Of a stretch of 64,000 nt of DNA, positions 35,176-44,037 are shown piece after piece. A program made the position numbers and the translations under genes. The DNA is from Nitrosospira multiformis. GTDB lineage: Bacteria > Pseudomonadota > Gammaproteobacteria > Burkholderiales > Nitrosomonadaceae. Location of the stretch: contig NZ_QAOK01000007.1 of assembly GCF_003050865.1 (NCBI RefSeq), positions 1 to 64,000 of the forward strand, in the 5' to 3' direction. The notes beneath the pieces are model-generated. The model had not been told where the DNA came from and ran no database searches. It saw only the letters and a list, made by a program, of their open reading frames with translations. Numbering within the stretch: position 1 is the first letter of the stretch; the number at the start of each line of letters is the position of its first letter.

Positions 35176-36168
35176 TTATGAACCGTCAGCGCTATGCCGC
35201 AAATGGCGATCGCAAAGGCGCAGCATGATGAGATAAACTGCGATCCACGCCGCCACCATCCCGAACTGAACGCTAGGGTGTTGCCGGGCTGCCCAGAGGG
35301 CGCTGAGCGCTGAGGCTGCCATGAGAATGTAACCGATCAGAGCTGTATTGCGATGGCCCCAGCCGCTGCGCACCAGGCGCTGGTAGTAATGCTCGCGATG
35401 CGCCCGCCAGACTTTTTCCCCCCGCAGCCCGCGCTTTATCAAGGTGACGGAAGCATCGACAATAAACGGCGAAAATACCAGCACGGGGAACCACAGGGGC
35501 CAACACCCATTCATCCATCCCGTCATACCCAAGGCCGCAGCCAGGAATCCGAGCGGAATCGAGCCGGCGTCCCCCAGGAAAATGCGCGCGGGATGAAAAT
35601 TAAACAATAGAAAAGCCGCTGCTGCCGCGGCAATGCAGAAGTTGGCAATCGCAAAGGCCTCGTTTCCGGAAACCCAGGCAGTTGCCCCATAGCAACTGAA
35701 ACCGATCAGGGTCATGCCGCCTGCCAATCCATCCGAACCATCCATGAAATTATAGAGGTTGAGCATCCAGGTAACGGCAAGCGCGGCTGCTATCGCGACA
35801 ATCCAGCCGTGAGTAGCGGCGAGGGTCATGGCGGAGAACCAGGCTCCCAGTCCCATATACATGGCAAGTCTTGGCCATACAGGCAAGCCGCGCACATCAT
35901 CGGCGAAAGATATCGTTACCAGCAGCACGATCGCTACCCATATCAACAATGCCGGCCTGACAGGCAGAAACGCCCAGGAAATGAGAACTCCCGATATCAG
36001 TCCCAGGCCTCCTGTGCGAGGAACAGGACGAGTGTGCAGCGATCGGGAATTCGGCTGATCCAGTACCTTGAGAATATTCCCCCTGATCAGATACGAAATC
36101 ATCCCTAGCGACACGATAAACGCTATGAATGGGGGAATCAGATATGGAATCGAGGAGCCGGAAATCAT
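35176..36168 (-). CDS. WecA/MraY-family glycosyl-1-phosphate transferase
   Basis: A 330-residue polytopic membrane protein, about ten hydrophobic segments, of glycosyltransferase family 4. It transfers a sugar-1-phosphate to undecaprenyl phosphate to start O-antigen or similar glycan. RSLHTRPVPRTGGLGL, SFADDVRGLPVWPR, NLYNFMDGSDGLAGG and FLGDAGSIPLGFL are the catalytic cytosolic loops with conserved Asp residues. The stop lies one base before the CapD-like start, so the two work together. MraY is unlikely, since no murein genes surround it. Confidence 0.92.
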   Translation of the reverse strand: MISGSSIPYLIPPFIAFIVSLGMISYLIRGNILKVLDQPNSRSLHTRPVPRTGGLGLISGVLISWAFLPVRPALLIWVAIVLLVTISFADDVRGLPVWPRLAMYMGLGAWFSAMTLAATHGWIVAIAAALAVTWMLNLYNFMDGSDGLAGGMTLIGFSCYGATAWVSGNEAFAIANFCIAAAAAAFLLFNFHPARIFLGDAGSIPLGFLAAALGMTGWMNGCWPLWFPVLVFSPFIVDASVTLIKRGLRGEKVWRAHREHYYQRLVRSGWGHRNTALIGYILMAASALSALWAARQHPSVQFGMVAAWIAVYLIMLRLCDRHLRHSADGS

Positions 36169-36403
36169 GATGGAATTATAGCGCTGATGATTTATGAGCG
36201 CGCAAGCGTGGATACCTCAGCCCCATTTCATCCACACCAGGAGAAAGTGGTCAATAATAACGATTTTCGACCATCCTCCGCCAGCACTCATGGACAACGC
36301 ATACTCTGCTTCCAGCTCAGGACTGGACGCGTTATCCTTGCGCGTCATCCCGGAAGCGTCTGTACGCGTGCGCACATAGCAGCGCAAATCGTAAAAAACA
36401 TTG

Positions 36404-37654
36404 ATGAAAAAAACTTCACTCAATACCCAGATATTATGGGGCGTATTCGCCGGACTCTTCCTGGGTCTGGGTTTATCCCTGCTCGATGAAGAGTCAGCCG
36501 CCTTCCAGGCCGGACTGTATGCCGCCGAGTTGCTGGGAACGCTGTTTATCGACCTGCTGAAAATGGTGCTCATTCCGCTCGTGTTCACATCGATCGCAGT
36601 GGGCGTGGCCAACTTGCGGATGCACCAGCAGATGCATAAGGTATGGAAAGCAACGCTTGGTTTTTTCCTGCTTTCGATGGCACTGGCTGTTCTGCTGGGT
36701 TTGACCGCCGCCAACATTGTCCGTCCCGGAGAAGGGTTGCAGCTTGCAATGTTCCAGGATGACATGCAGAAGTTTCAGGCCGGGCAGATGCCTTTAACGG
36801 AGTTTATTGCGCAACTGCTTCATTCGCTGTTTCAGAACCCCATGACAGCTCTGGCTCAGGGTAATGTGCTCGCAGTAGTCGTTTTCGCACTCTTGCTGGG
36901 CATTGCAATGGTGGTGGGCGGGGAGCGCTATGCCAATATCCTCATACTGCTGCAGGAGCTGCTGGAGCTGATGCTGATGCTGGTTGGCTGGATCATGCGC
37001 CTTGCTCCGCTCGGCATCATGGGGCTTCTGGTAAAACTCGCTGCCACACAGGACATGGTTTTGCTTGCCACGTTGGTCGAGTTCATCGTTTTGGTGATTG
37101 GAGCCACTCTGCTGCACGGGATAGTAGTGCTTCCGCTGATTCTTTATCTGGTCACGGGAATGACACCGCTCAAATTCTGGCGCGGCGCGCGCGAAGCACT
37201 GATAACAGCTTTTGCGACCAGTTCCAGTTCGGCCACTTTACCCGTCACGTTACGCTGCGTGGAGCAGCACCTGCACGTCAAACGCGACATTGCCGGATTT
37301 GTCATCCCATTGGGTGCGACACTGAATATGGATGGCACCGCTTTGTACGAGGCCGTGGCAGCATTGTTCGTTGCCAACCTTGTCGGGATAGAACTCAATC
37401 TCGCACAACAGGCCATTGTATTTTTGACCGCGATGCTGGCGGCCATGGGTGCTCCGGGCATACCCAGTGCGGGAATGGTCACCATGGTGGTCGTGCTGCA
37501 ATCGGTCGGCTTGCCGGCGGAGGCTATCGCCATTCTGCTGCCTGTCGACCGCTTGCTGGATACATTCCGCACCGCGGTCAATGTCGAGGGGGACATGGTA
37601 GGGAGTCTGGTCGTGCAGAAATGGGTGAGGGAAGAGTCCACTCCTGACTCCTGA
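36404..37654 (+). CDS. Dicarboxylate/amino acid:cation symporter (DAACS)
   Basis: A 416-residue sodium- or proton-coupled carrier of the glutamate transporter fold, with eight membrane helices and two re-entrant loops. FATSSSSATLPVTL is the serine-rich loop HP1, and GATLNMDGTALYEAVAALFVANL holds the NMDGT cation-binding motif. GAPGIPSAGMVTMVVVLQSVGL is HP2, and DRLLDTFRTAVNVEGDMV carries the substrate-binding Asp/Arg region. The substrate is an acidic amino acid or C4-dicarboxylate. A TTG precedes the ATG by one codon; I use the ATG at 36404. Confidence 0.93.
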   Translation: MKKTSLNTQILWGVFAGLFLGLGLSLLDEESAAFQAGLYAAELLGTLFIDLLKMVLIPLVFTSIAVGVANLRMHQQMHKVWKATLGFFLLSMALAVLLGLTAANIVRPGEGLQLAMFQDDMQKFQAGQMPLTEFIAQLLHSLFQNPMTALAQGNVLAVVVFALLLGIAMVVGGERYANILILLQELLELMLMLVGWIMRLAPLGIMGLLVKLAATQDMVLLATLVEFIVLVIGATLLHGIVVLPLILYLVTGMTPLKFWRGAREALITAFATSSSSATLPVTLRCVEQHLHVKRDIAGFVIPLGATLNMDGTALYEAVAALFVANLVGIELNLAQQAIVFLTAMLAAMGAPGIPSAGMVTMVVVLQSVGLPAEAIAILLPVDRLLDTFRTAVNVEGDMVGSLVVQKWVREESTPDS

Positions 37655-37795
37655 TCATCCCCGATTTTGCTGGCAACACCTGTAGCGGAGGGTTGCAAGA
37701 CTCTTCATTTCGAAAATGCCCGAAAGCTCTTCAGGTGCGACAATTTGTCACATTCCCACCCTTTCCGAAATCGATTATTCTTGTGTAGTTATTCC

Positions 37796-39037
37796 ATGAG
37801 GAAGTCGATGTTTGCCATTCTCCGTTTTGCCAGACTCTTTTTTCTGGCATCGCTTGTTTCCCCGGCTGTTGTTGCAGCAGAGCCGCATTCGACCGGTGAA
37901 ATCCATCATCATCCGGCAATGCATTCTCCAAAATCCATCAAGACCACGTTGGCGGTGGGGGTGACGCTGGATCAGGATGGGCGGTTATGGTTGGCGAGGA
38001 TTGTCGATCAGCGTTTGCTGGTTTCCTGGTCGGAAGACGGCGGGAGCAGTTTTTCCGAACCCGCAGTCGTAACACCTGAACCGGAAAACATATCCATCGA
38101 TGGCGAGAACCGTCCCAAGATCGAGGTTGCGCGCGATGGCAACGTACTTGTAACCTGGACCCAGGTTCTTCCGCAGAAATATTCCGGCAATGTGAGATTT
38201 TCGCGTTCCATCGACTCGGGCCGGACGTTTTCGGTACCCATTACCCTCAATGACGATGGTCGCGTCACCAGCCACCGCTTCGACTCTCTGGCAATCGACG
38301 GGGACGGCAGGGTGATGGTTGCCTGGCTGGACGCCAGGGATCGCGATGCAGCCAGGGAAAAAGGCGAAGAGTACCGGGGTGTATCGCTCTATACCGCGCA
38401 ATCGTTCAACAATGGCGAGAGTTTTAGCCAGAATCGAAGAATCCAGGAACATACATGCGAGTGTTGTCGGACCGCGCTTACCTGGACCAGGGACGGACCA
38501 GTCGTTTTACTGCGGAATATTTTTGGCGCCAATACGCGCGATTTTGCCGTCGTCAATCTCGATAAGGGGGGCGTAAGAAGGGTTGCTCGCGACGAATGGC
38601 AGATAGACGCTTGTCCTCACAATGGGGGAAGCCTTGCGACGGACCGAAGGGGGCAGTTGCATCTCGTCTGGTTCACAAATGGCGCGGCAAGCCAGGGGCT
38701 GTTCTATAAGCGGATCGATGGCAGTTGGGAATCGAAACCCAGGCCGATAGGCAACGCAGACGCGCAGGCAAACCACGCTTCGGTGGTTGCCCATGGGGAA
38801 ACCGTCATCCTTACCTGGCGCGAATTCGATGGAAACGTTTATTCCGCAAAGATGATGTACTCGAATGATAGTGGCGAATCCTGGAGTGAGCCGATGCGCC
38901 TGATGGAATCCGCTGGCGCGAGCGACTACCCTGTGCCGCTGATCGATAACAGGAAAGTTCTGATCGTTTGGAATACTGCAAAAGAAGGCCTGCGTATTTT
39001 ACCGATCGAGCGGGTGACCGCTCGATATTCCGGTTAA
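37796..39037 (+). CDS. Secreted sialidase-fold (BNR/Asp-box) protein with Cys motif
   Basis: A 413-residue exported protein: signal peptide to about AEA (residue 26), a His-rich stretch (HSTGEIHHHPAMH), then a beta-propeller with at least four Asp-box repeats (SWSEDGGSSF, SRSIDSGRTF, FNNGESF, SNDSGESW). Catalytic sialidase residues are not evident, so this may be a binding protein. HTCECCRTALTW at 219-230 (Cys221, 223, 224) with CPHNGG (Cys273, His275) looks like a metal site or disulfide set. The ATG at 37796 is chosen because the signal peptide begins there; the frame opens at 37667. It precedes a TonB receptor by 125 bases, probably with a related uptake role. Confidence 0.75.
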   Translation: MRKSMFAILRFARLFFLASLVSPAVVAAEPHSTGEIHHHPAMHSPKSIKTTLAVGVTLDQDGRLWLARIVDQRLLVSWSEDGGSSFSEPAVVTPEPENISIDGENRPKIEVARDGNVLVTWTQVLPQKYSGNVRFSRSIDSGRTFSVPITLNDDGRVTSHRFDSLAIDGDGRVMVAWLDARDRDAAREKGEEYRGVSLYTAQSFNNGESFSQNRRIQEHTCECCRTALTWTRDGPVVLLRNIFGANTRDFAVVNLDKGGVRRVARDEWQIDACPHNGGSLATDRRGQLHLVWFTNGAASQGLFYKRIDGSWESKPRPIGNADAQANHASVVAHGETVILTWREFDGNVYSAKMMYSNDSGESWSEPMRLMESAGASDYPVPLIDNRKVLIVWNTAKEGLRILPIERVTARYSG

Positions 39038-39162
39038 CCCCAATTCCTTTTTCTGCATAGACAACGAGCAGCGGATGCGTGGCTCGGAAAACGAGTGTAA
39101 GCATCATCCCGCATGGCTGTACTTATCAATAATAAAATAAATCGAGAAAGATAATTCAGGTC

Positions 39163-41784
39163 ATGAAACGGATTCCTTTTGCCTTGGTTGGTCTGCTTTG
39201 CGTCCCGCCAGCCCCAGCGTGGGCGGTTCAAGAGATAGAGCAGCCGCAACAGTTTTCCCGGAAAAGTATTCCATTTCACCTGGTGGGCAACACTTCATCC
39301 ATGAACCCCCCGCAGGCGGATGCACCCGTTTCACTGGCGGGAAGTGAGACACCCTCGGGAACGCTGGTAGCGGAAACGACAGCCGCAACGGCTTCCGGTC
39401 AACCGCAGATCGATGAAACCAGTAGCAGCGGCAAACCGGATAAGGATAGAGAGGATAAGGAGAACAAGGGCAGCAAGGAGAAGAAAGATGATACGCCGGT
39501 GGTTCAAAAAGAAACCGTCTTCAAGGAAATGGTTGTCACCGGCGAGATGGAGCGGGATACGCACTTTACTTCCCCCTCGACACGCGTGACCCGGGCCCAG
39601 ATCGAGCGGCAGAATGCGCAGACCACGGAAGAAGTGCTCAAGTACATGCCCAGCCTGCAAATCCGCCAGCGCTACGTGGGTGATCCCAACGGTGTTCTGG
39701 GCATCCGCGGTGCGGATATGTTCTCGACTGCGCGCAACATGGTTTATGCGGACGGCCTGCCTTTGCACAACTTCCTGCAGGCATCTTTCAATGGTGCGCC
39801 GCGCTGGTCGCTGGTGGGACCGAACGAGATCGATTCCGTCGATGTCGTGTATGGCCCCTTCTCGGCCGAGTACAGCGGCAACTCGATTGGCGGCGTCGTC
39901 AACATAAAAACCCGCATGCCGCACAAGCAGGAATTCTACGTCGAGAGCAGTCTTTTCATTCAGCCCTTCAAGATTTACGGGCCGGATAAAGGGACATTCA
40001 TAGGCGATCGGCAGTATGTCTCGTACGGCAACAGGATCCAGGACAAGTTTACGGTATTTCTTGCCTATAACCGGCTCGAAGCGCAGAGTCATCCACAGTC
40101 TTATTTCCTCGACAATACAGGTCTTAGAGTTCCCGACGGCATTGGTGAAACCACTGTTACCGGCGCTATACGTACGCCTGATACTCGGGGTACGCCCAGC
40201 ATCATCTATGGCGATACTGGACCGGAAAAGGTGAATACCCACTTGTTCAAGGGTAAGTTTGGGTACGACATTACTTCAGAGCTTCAGGCTCTGTTCACAG
40301 TTGCTTATGAAGATCGCACACGTAACGGAAACAGGCCTCGCAATTATCTGTTGGATGGTTCGGCTCAGGCTTTCTGGGGAGGAGGCGGAAATAATTTTGT
40401 ACCCAGCGATAGAAATTTGCAGAATGCCGTTTTCGATGGTTCATCCTTCGACGTGTTACGGAGAAATTTTGGGGGCAATAGAGATAAGCGCGAGACGCTC
40501 AACCTCGGTTTGTCGCTTCGCGGCGCACTGACCCCTGACTGGAATATCGACACGACCATCAGCCATTTCGATGTCCTGAAGGATATTCGCGCTTCGGCTT
40601 TTTTCAATCCAGGTGATTCACGGGATACCGGGGTCGGGCAGCTCCAGGATTTCAGGAAATTCAGCTGGCTGAATTATGATCTAAAACTCGCGACGCCAAC
40701 CTTGCTGGGCAACGAGAAGGTGTCATTCTTGACTGGATATCACTTTGATCAATATAACCTGAGCTTCCGGCAATATGATCTGATTGACTATGCAACTCTT
40801 ACTCGCGGAGCGTTGCAGGCGAACCGCAACAATGACGGACAAACTTCAATGCACGCATTTTTCGCACAATCCGCATTTCGTTTCCTGCCCAACTGGGACG
40901 TTACCGCCGGCGTGCGCCAGGAATGGTGGGCAGCAACCAAAGGTGTGGTGGGGAACCTGGCTGTACCCAATCGCTCCGAAGCGAGAACATCACCCAAGAT
41001 CTCATTGGGTTATGAGCCGGGACCTTGGAAAGTCCGTTACTCGTTCGGGCGCGCTCATCGGTTCCCGGTTATTGCAGAGTTATATCAATCGTTAGCCACG
41101 CCCCAGAGTATAACTCAGGCCAATGCGGCGCTTAAGCCGGAAAACGGCGTGCATCACAACTTGATGGTCGAATACGGGTTGCCTAAGGGTTATATCCGGG
41201 TGAATGCTTTCCGGGATGATATCAAGGACGCCATTCAACAAGTGCAAACATTTTTGGACGGAAGAATCCAGAATTCCTTTCAGAATATTGATCAGACCAG
41301 CACGACTGGGGTCGAGCTTATTTTCGATCAACGGCGTATTCTCGGTTCGAAATTTGATTTCATGTTCAATGGCACCTGGATGAATGCCAAAGTAGACAAA
41401 GGCCCCCTCGTGAATTATACGGATCCCACTGGGGCACCAGCTGATTTCAATTTGACCGGCAAGCAGCGCATCCGCCTTCCTCACTGGCGGGCTAATTTTT
41501 TCGGCACTTATCATATGACTGAGGCGTGGGATATCTCGCTTTCCGGCCGCTACACCAGCGATTCCTTCAACGATCTCGACAACGGGGATCATGTAAACAA
41601 CGTATTTGGCTCCCAGAGCGATTTCTTCTTCATGGATTTCAAGACCAGCTATCGCCACAAGTTCCAGAACGGGCTGAAAAGCCGCTTTTCATTTGGCATC
41701 AGCAACCTCAACAACGATAAGGCCTGGGTGTTTCACCCCTATCCGCAACGCACATACCTGGTCGAGGCCGCATTCAGTTATTAG
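39163..41784 (+). CDS. Large TonB-dependent receptor with charged N-terminal extension
   Basis: An 873-residue outer-membrane receptor. The signal peptide (1-22) is followed by an unusual leader to about residue 122 containing a Lys/Asp/Glu-rich segment (KPDKDREDKENKGSKEKK). Then come a TonB-box-like FKEMVVTGEM, the plug (TTEEVLKYMPSLQIRQRY, SVDVVYGPFSAEYSGNSI, GGVVNIKTR) and a barrel ending in aromatic SY. The ligand is unknown. It stands next to the sialidase-fold gene on the same strand. It could take up a metal chelate or oligosaccharide; I cannot decide from sequence. Confidence 0.88.
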   Translation: MKRIPFALVGLLCVPPAPAWAVQEIEQPQQFSRKSIPFHLVGNTSSMNPPQADAPVSLAGSETPSGTLVAETTAATASGQPQIDETSSSGKPDKDREDKENKGSKEKKDDTPVVQKETVFKEMVVTGEMERDTHFTSPSTRVTRAQIERQNAQTTEEVLKYMPSLQIRQRYVGDPNGVLGIRGADMFSTARNMVYADGLPLHNFLQASFNGAPRWSLVGPNEIDSVDVVYGPFSAEYSGNSIGGVVNIKTRMPHKQEFYVESSLFIQPFKIYGPDKGTFIGDRQYVSYGNRIQDKFTVFLAYNRLEAQSHPQSYFLDNTGLRVPDGIGETTVTGAIRTPDTRGTPSIIYGDTGPEKVNTHLFKGKFGYDITSELQALFTVAYEDRTRNGNRPRNYLLDGSAQAFWGGGGNNFVPSDRNLQNAVFDGSSFDVLRRNFGGNRDKRETLNLGLSLRGALTPDWNIDTTISHFDVLKDIRASAFFNPGDSRDTGVGQLQDFRKFSWLNYDLKLATPTLLGNEKVSFLTGYHFDQYNLSFRQYDLIDYATLTRGALQANRNNDGQTSMHAFFAQSAFRFLPNWDVTAGVRQEWWAATKGVVGNLAVPNRSEARTSPKISLGYEPGPWKVRYSFGRAHRFPVIAELYQSLATPQSITQANAALKPENGVHHNLMVEYGLPKGYIRVNAFRDDIKDAIQQVQTFLDGRIQNSFQNIDQTSTTGVELIFDQRRILGSKFDFMFNGTWMNAKVDKGPLVNYTDPTGAPADFNLTGKQRIRLPHWRANFFGTYHMTEAWDISLSGRYTSDSFNDLDNGDHVNNVFGSQSDFFFMDFKTSYRHKFQNGLKSRFSFGISNLNNDKAWVFHPYPQRTYLVEAAFSY

Positions 41785-41795
41785 ACTCGTAAATA

Positions 41796-41817
41796 GACCG
41801 GCACGTTTCGTCCGGTC
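41796..41817. terminator. Hairpin between convergent TonB receptor and serB
   Basis: GACCGG-C-ACG-TTT-CGT-CCGGTC forms a nine-pair stem with one bulge between convergent stops. There is no T run, so it may instead only protect 3' ends. Confidence 0.35.
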
Positions 41818-41828
41818 CCCTTCTGCCA

Positions 41829-42659
41829 TCACTCAAACAGATTAATGACGCCATCAAGGCCGACATGGTTGAGCGAGTAAGTAGCTTTCGCTTGCACAAC
41901 GGGTTTTGCATGATACGCAATACTGACGCCCGCTTCTTCCATCATTTTGAGATCATTGGCTCCATCGCCGATGGCAATGACCTGTTCCCGCTTCAGTCCC
42001 AGTTCTTCGCGCACTTTTTTCAGCACTTCCCCTTTTCCGGTCGCCCCGATGATATCTCCCAATACCTTGCCTGTCAGTTTGCCGTTTGAGACCTCAAAAC
42101 GATTGGCTGCGGCATAATCGAGATCCAGTCTGGTTTTTACTCGGTCGGTAAAAAAAGTGAAACCACCGGAAATGACCATGGTTTTGAGACCAGCTGATTT
42201 CATGCGTTGCAGCATCTTTTCCGCTCCCGGGCTCAATCGAACCCGTTCGTCATATACCCGCTGCAGGGCGTCTTCATCCAGTCCCTCCAGCAATGCAGTT
42301 CGGAGCCGCAGGCTTTCGGCAAAGACGATTTCTCCGCGCATGGTCCTCTGGGTAATTTCCGCGACCTGCGCCTTTACGCCCTGCATATCCGCGATCTCAT
42401 CAATGGATTCGATCGCGAGCAGGGTCGAATCCATATCCATTGCAACCAGCCCGAAATCGGATAATCGCGCCGATGGGTCGACGAAAGCAAAATCAAGGCC
42501 GGCTTCAGCACAATATGCGGCCACTTCCTCCCGCCGGGCTGCACTTTTAAGCCGGAAGGCTTGATCCGTGATACGTTCGATATGGTTTGCGTCGACCAGT
42601 TTCGCCAGTTCCCTTAAATCGCTGTTCTGGATTTCGAGTCCTTGTATGATGAGGTTCAT
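41829..42659 (-). CDS. serB: Phosphoserine phosphatase
   Basis: SerB (276 residues) dephosphorylates phosphoserine in serine synthesis. The HAD nucleophile motif is VAMDMDSTLLAIESIDEIA (about residue 72), motif II is MVISGGFTFF and motif III/IV GDGANDLKMMEEAG. The N-terminal 65 residues form the ACT-like domain of the long form. It begins MNLIIQGLEI and converges with the TonB receptor. The spacer upstream (42660-43170) is gene-poor. Confidence 0.95.
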   Translation of the reverse strand: MNLIIQGLEIQNSDLRELAKLVDANHIERITDQAFRLKSAARREEVAAYCAEAGLDFAFVDPSARLSDFGLVAMDMDSTLLAIESIDEIADMQGVKAQVAEITQRTMRGEIVFAESLRLRTALLEGLDEDALQRVYDERVRLSPGAEKMLQRMKSAGLKTMVISGGFTFFTDRVKTRLDLDYAAANRFEVSNGKLTGKVLGDIIGATGKGEVLKKVREELGLKREQVIAIGDGANDLKMMEEAGVSIAYHAKPVVQAKATYSLNHVGLDGVINLFE

Positions 42660-43170
42660 GTTTGTTGTTCCAATTTATTGTCAAGAATGTCCAACAGCCG
42701 TGCAAGGAAAGCCGAAGGAACTCTGTTCGGCAGTGGCCAGGGGCATTTCCTGCGAATGGGCGTGGAGCAGTTAGAGCCTTGCCCCTGTACGCGGGTGGCG
42801 GCAATCAAAGTCAATCAGTTACCGCCTGTAAAGCTTGAAAGAAGCGAGTGTTTTTAGCGGAAGCGGATATTTCTCACAAACCCAGCATTTTGCCATCAAT
42901 CTCCAATAACTTCCATAAGCATTCTCTCCCTATCCTGATCCGCTTGCCATCCCTCGAACAATGATGTGAACCCGGGCTGATTCTCGAAGAAGCCTGCTTT
43001 TCAGGGTTATATAATCCTAATCCTGATATCAGTTTTTCCAGTTTCGAGCGATCATCGGGCACGTGTTAAAACCGGAGACCGCACAATCGGTTCTTTCAGA
43101 CGTGCGCCTGACCTCGGGTAATAATAATCATCCCAAAGTATTTCTATATAAGAATCGGAGTTGAAAAATC
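42660..43170. other. Gene-poor spacer between divergent serB and SH3 lipoprotein genes
   Basis: About 510 bases with stop codons frequent in all frames except a 62-residue minus frame (42874-43062) that lacks a ribosome site and homology. Both flanking promoters should lie here; TATATAAGAAT near 43145-43155 is a weak -10 candidate for the plus gene. Confidence 0.45.
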
Positions 43171-44034
43171 GTGCAATTACTCAGACAGGCCCTCAGGCTT
43201 TACAGATATCTGAAAATGTGGCCGGAGAAAATATCCGCTCGAGTCGTATTCGTGCTTATTGGTATGAATATCGCGGCGTGCAGCCATATCCAGAAAGTGC
43301 ATTCGCCCGCACCCGAGGCCACAGGAAGTTTTCCTCTCACCCGTGAAATGGCACAGTTTGAGTTCGGCTGCAGCAATCTGCGGGCAGAAAGGGAGGCGCA
43401 GCAGCAGGAAATTCAACGCCTGCAGAAGCTGCTGGCAGAGAAAGAGGTCTATATTCGCAGTCAGGAAGTGCGGCAGCAGGATCAGCAGAAGACGTTGCAG
43501 GAAACCAGCAACCGCGCCGCACATGCTCAAGTCAGGCTCAGGCGGCTTGCCACCCGTCCTGCCGCTGCCTCTACCATTGCAGAGGTTGAAATGGTCATGA
43601 AAAACCTGAAGTCTTCCTCCTTTACGGATTCTGAACTGATTCTGCAAACCCAGGCCCAGCGCTTGCTGGACGCGGCGGCTATCGCATATGCAGTAGACAA
43701 TTATGCCGCCGCAATGGATTACGCCTCTCAGGCACGCGAATTCATCAACATGATGAGAAACAACCGCGAGCGCAAAGCTTCGGACCCACACCACGTCACC
43801 GTCCTGTTCCAGGTACCCATTCCGCTGCGTGCCAGTGTCAGCAGTAAGTTGCGTGAAAAACCGGGGCTGAAGGCTCCGATTCTAGGGGTGTTGAAAAAAG
43901 AGTCGATAATGACGGCGGAGGCCTATAGAGGAGAATGGTTGCAAGTTCTCACCGCCGATGGCCGCTCGGGATGGATATTCAGTACGTTGGTGGAGGCGCG
44001 GGTGCTCCCTGGGAGCGAAATGGTTGCCAAATAA
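43171..44034 (+). CDS. SH3-domain lipoprotein with coiled coil
   Basis: A 287-residue envelope protein, function unknown. A membrane stretch (VVFVLIGMNIAACSH) ends in a likely lipobox Cys (Cys37). Residues 65-125 form a Gln/Glu-rich coiled coil (EAQQQEIQRLQKLLAEKE); 140-200 are helical; the C-terminus (about 215-280) is a bacterial SH3 fold (LRASVSSKLREKPGLKA ... GRSGWIFSTLVEAR), probably binding peptidoglycan. The GTG at 43171 follows GGAG by ten bases; an in-frame ATG at codon 16 could be the real start. It converges on the diguanylate cyclase with only three bases between. Confidence 0.75.
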   Translation: MQLLRQALRLYRYLKMWPEKISARVVFVLIGMNIAACSHIQKVHSPAPEATGSFPLTREMAQFEFGCSNLRAEREAQQQEIQRLQKLLAEKEVYIRSQEVRQQDQQKTLQETSNRAAHAQVRLRRLATRPAAASTIAEVEMVMKNLKSSSFTDSELILQTQAQRLLDAAAIAYAVDNYAAAMDYASQAREFINMMRNNRERKASDPHHVTVLFQVPIPLRASVSSKLREKPGLKAPILGVLKKESIMTAEAYRGEWLQVLTADGRSGWIFSTLVEARVLPGSEMVAK

Positions 44035-44037
44035 GAT

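Noticed and set aside
37667-37795. Upstream extension of the sialidase-fold protein
   Set aside because: It would bury the signal peptide that starts at 37796.
42874-43062. 62-codon minus-strand frame before the SH3 gene
   Set aside because: No ribosome site, no homology and divergent from flanking gene structure.
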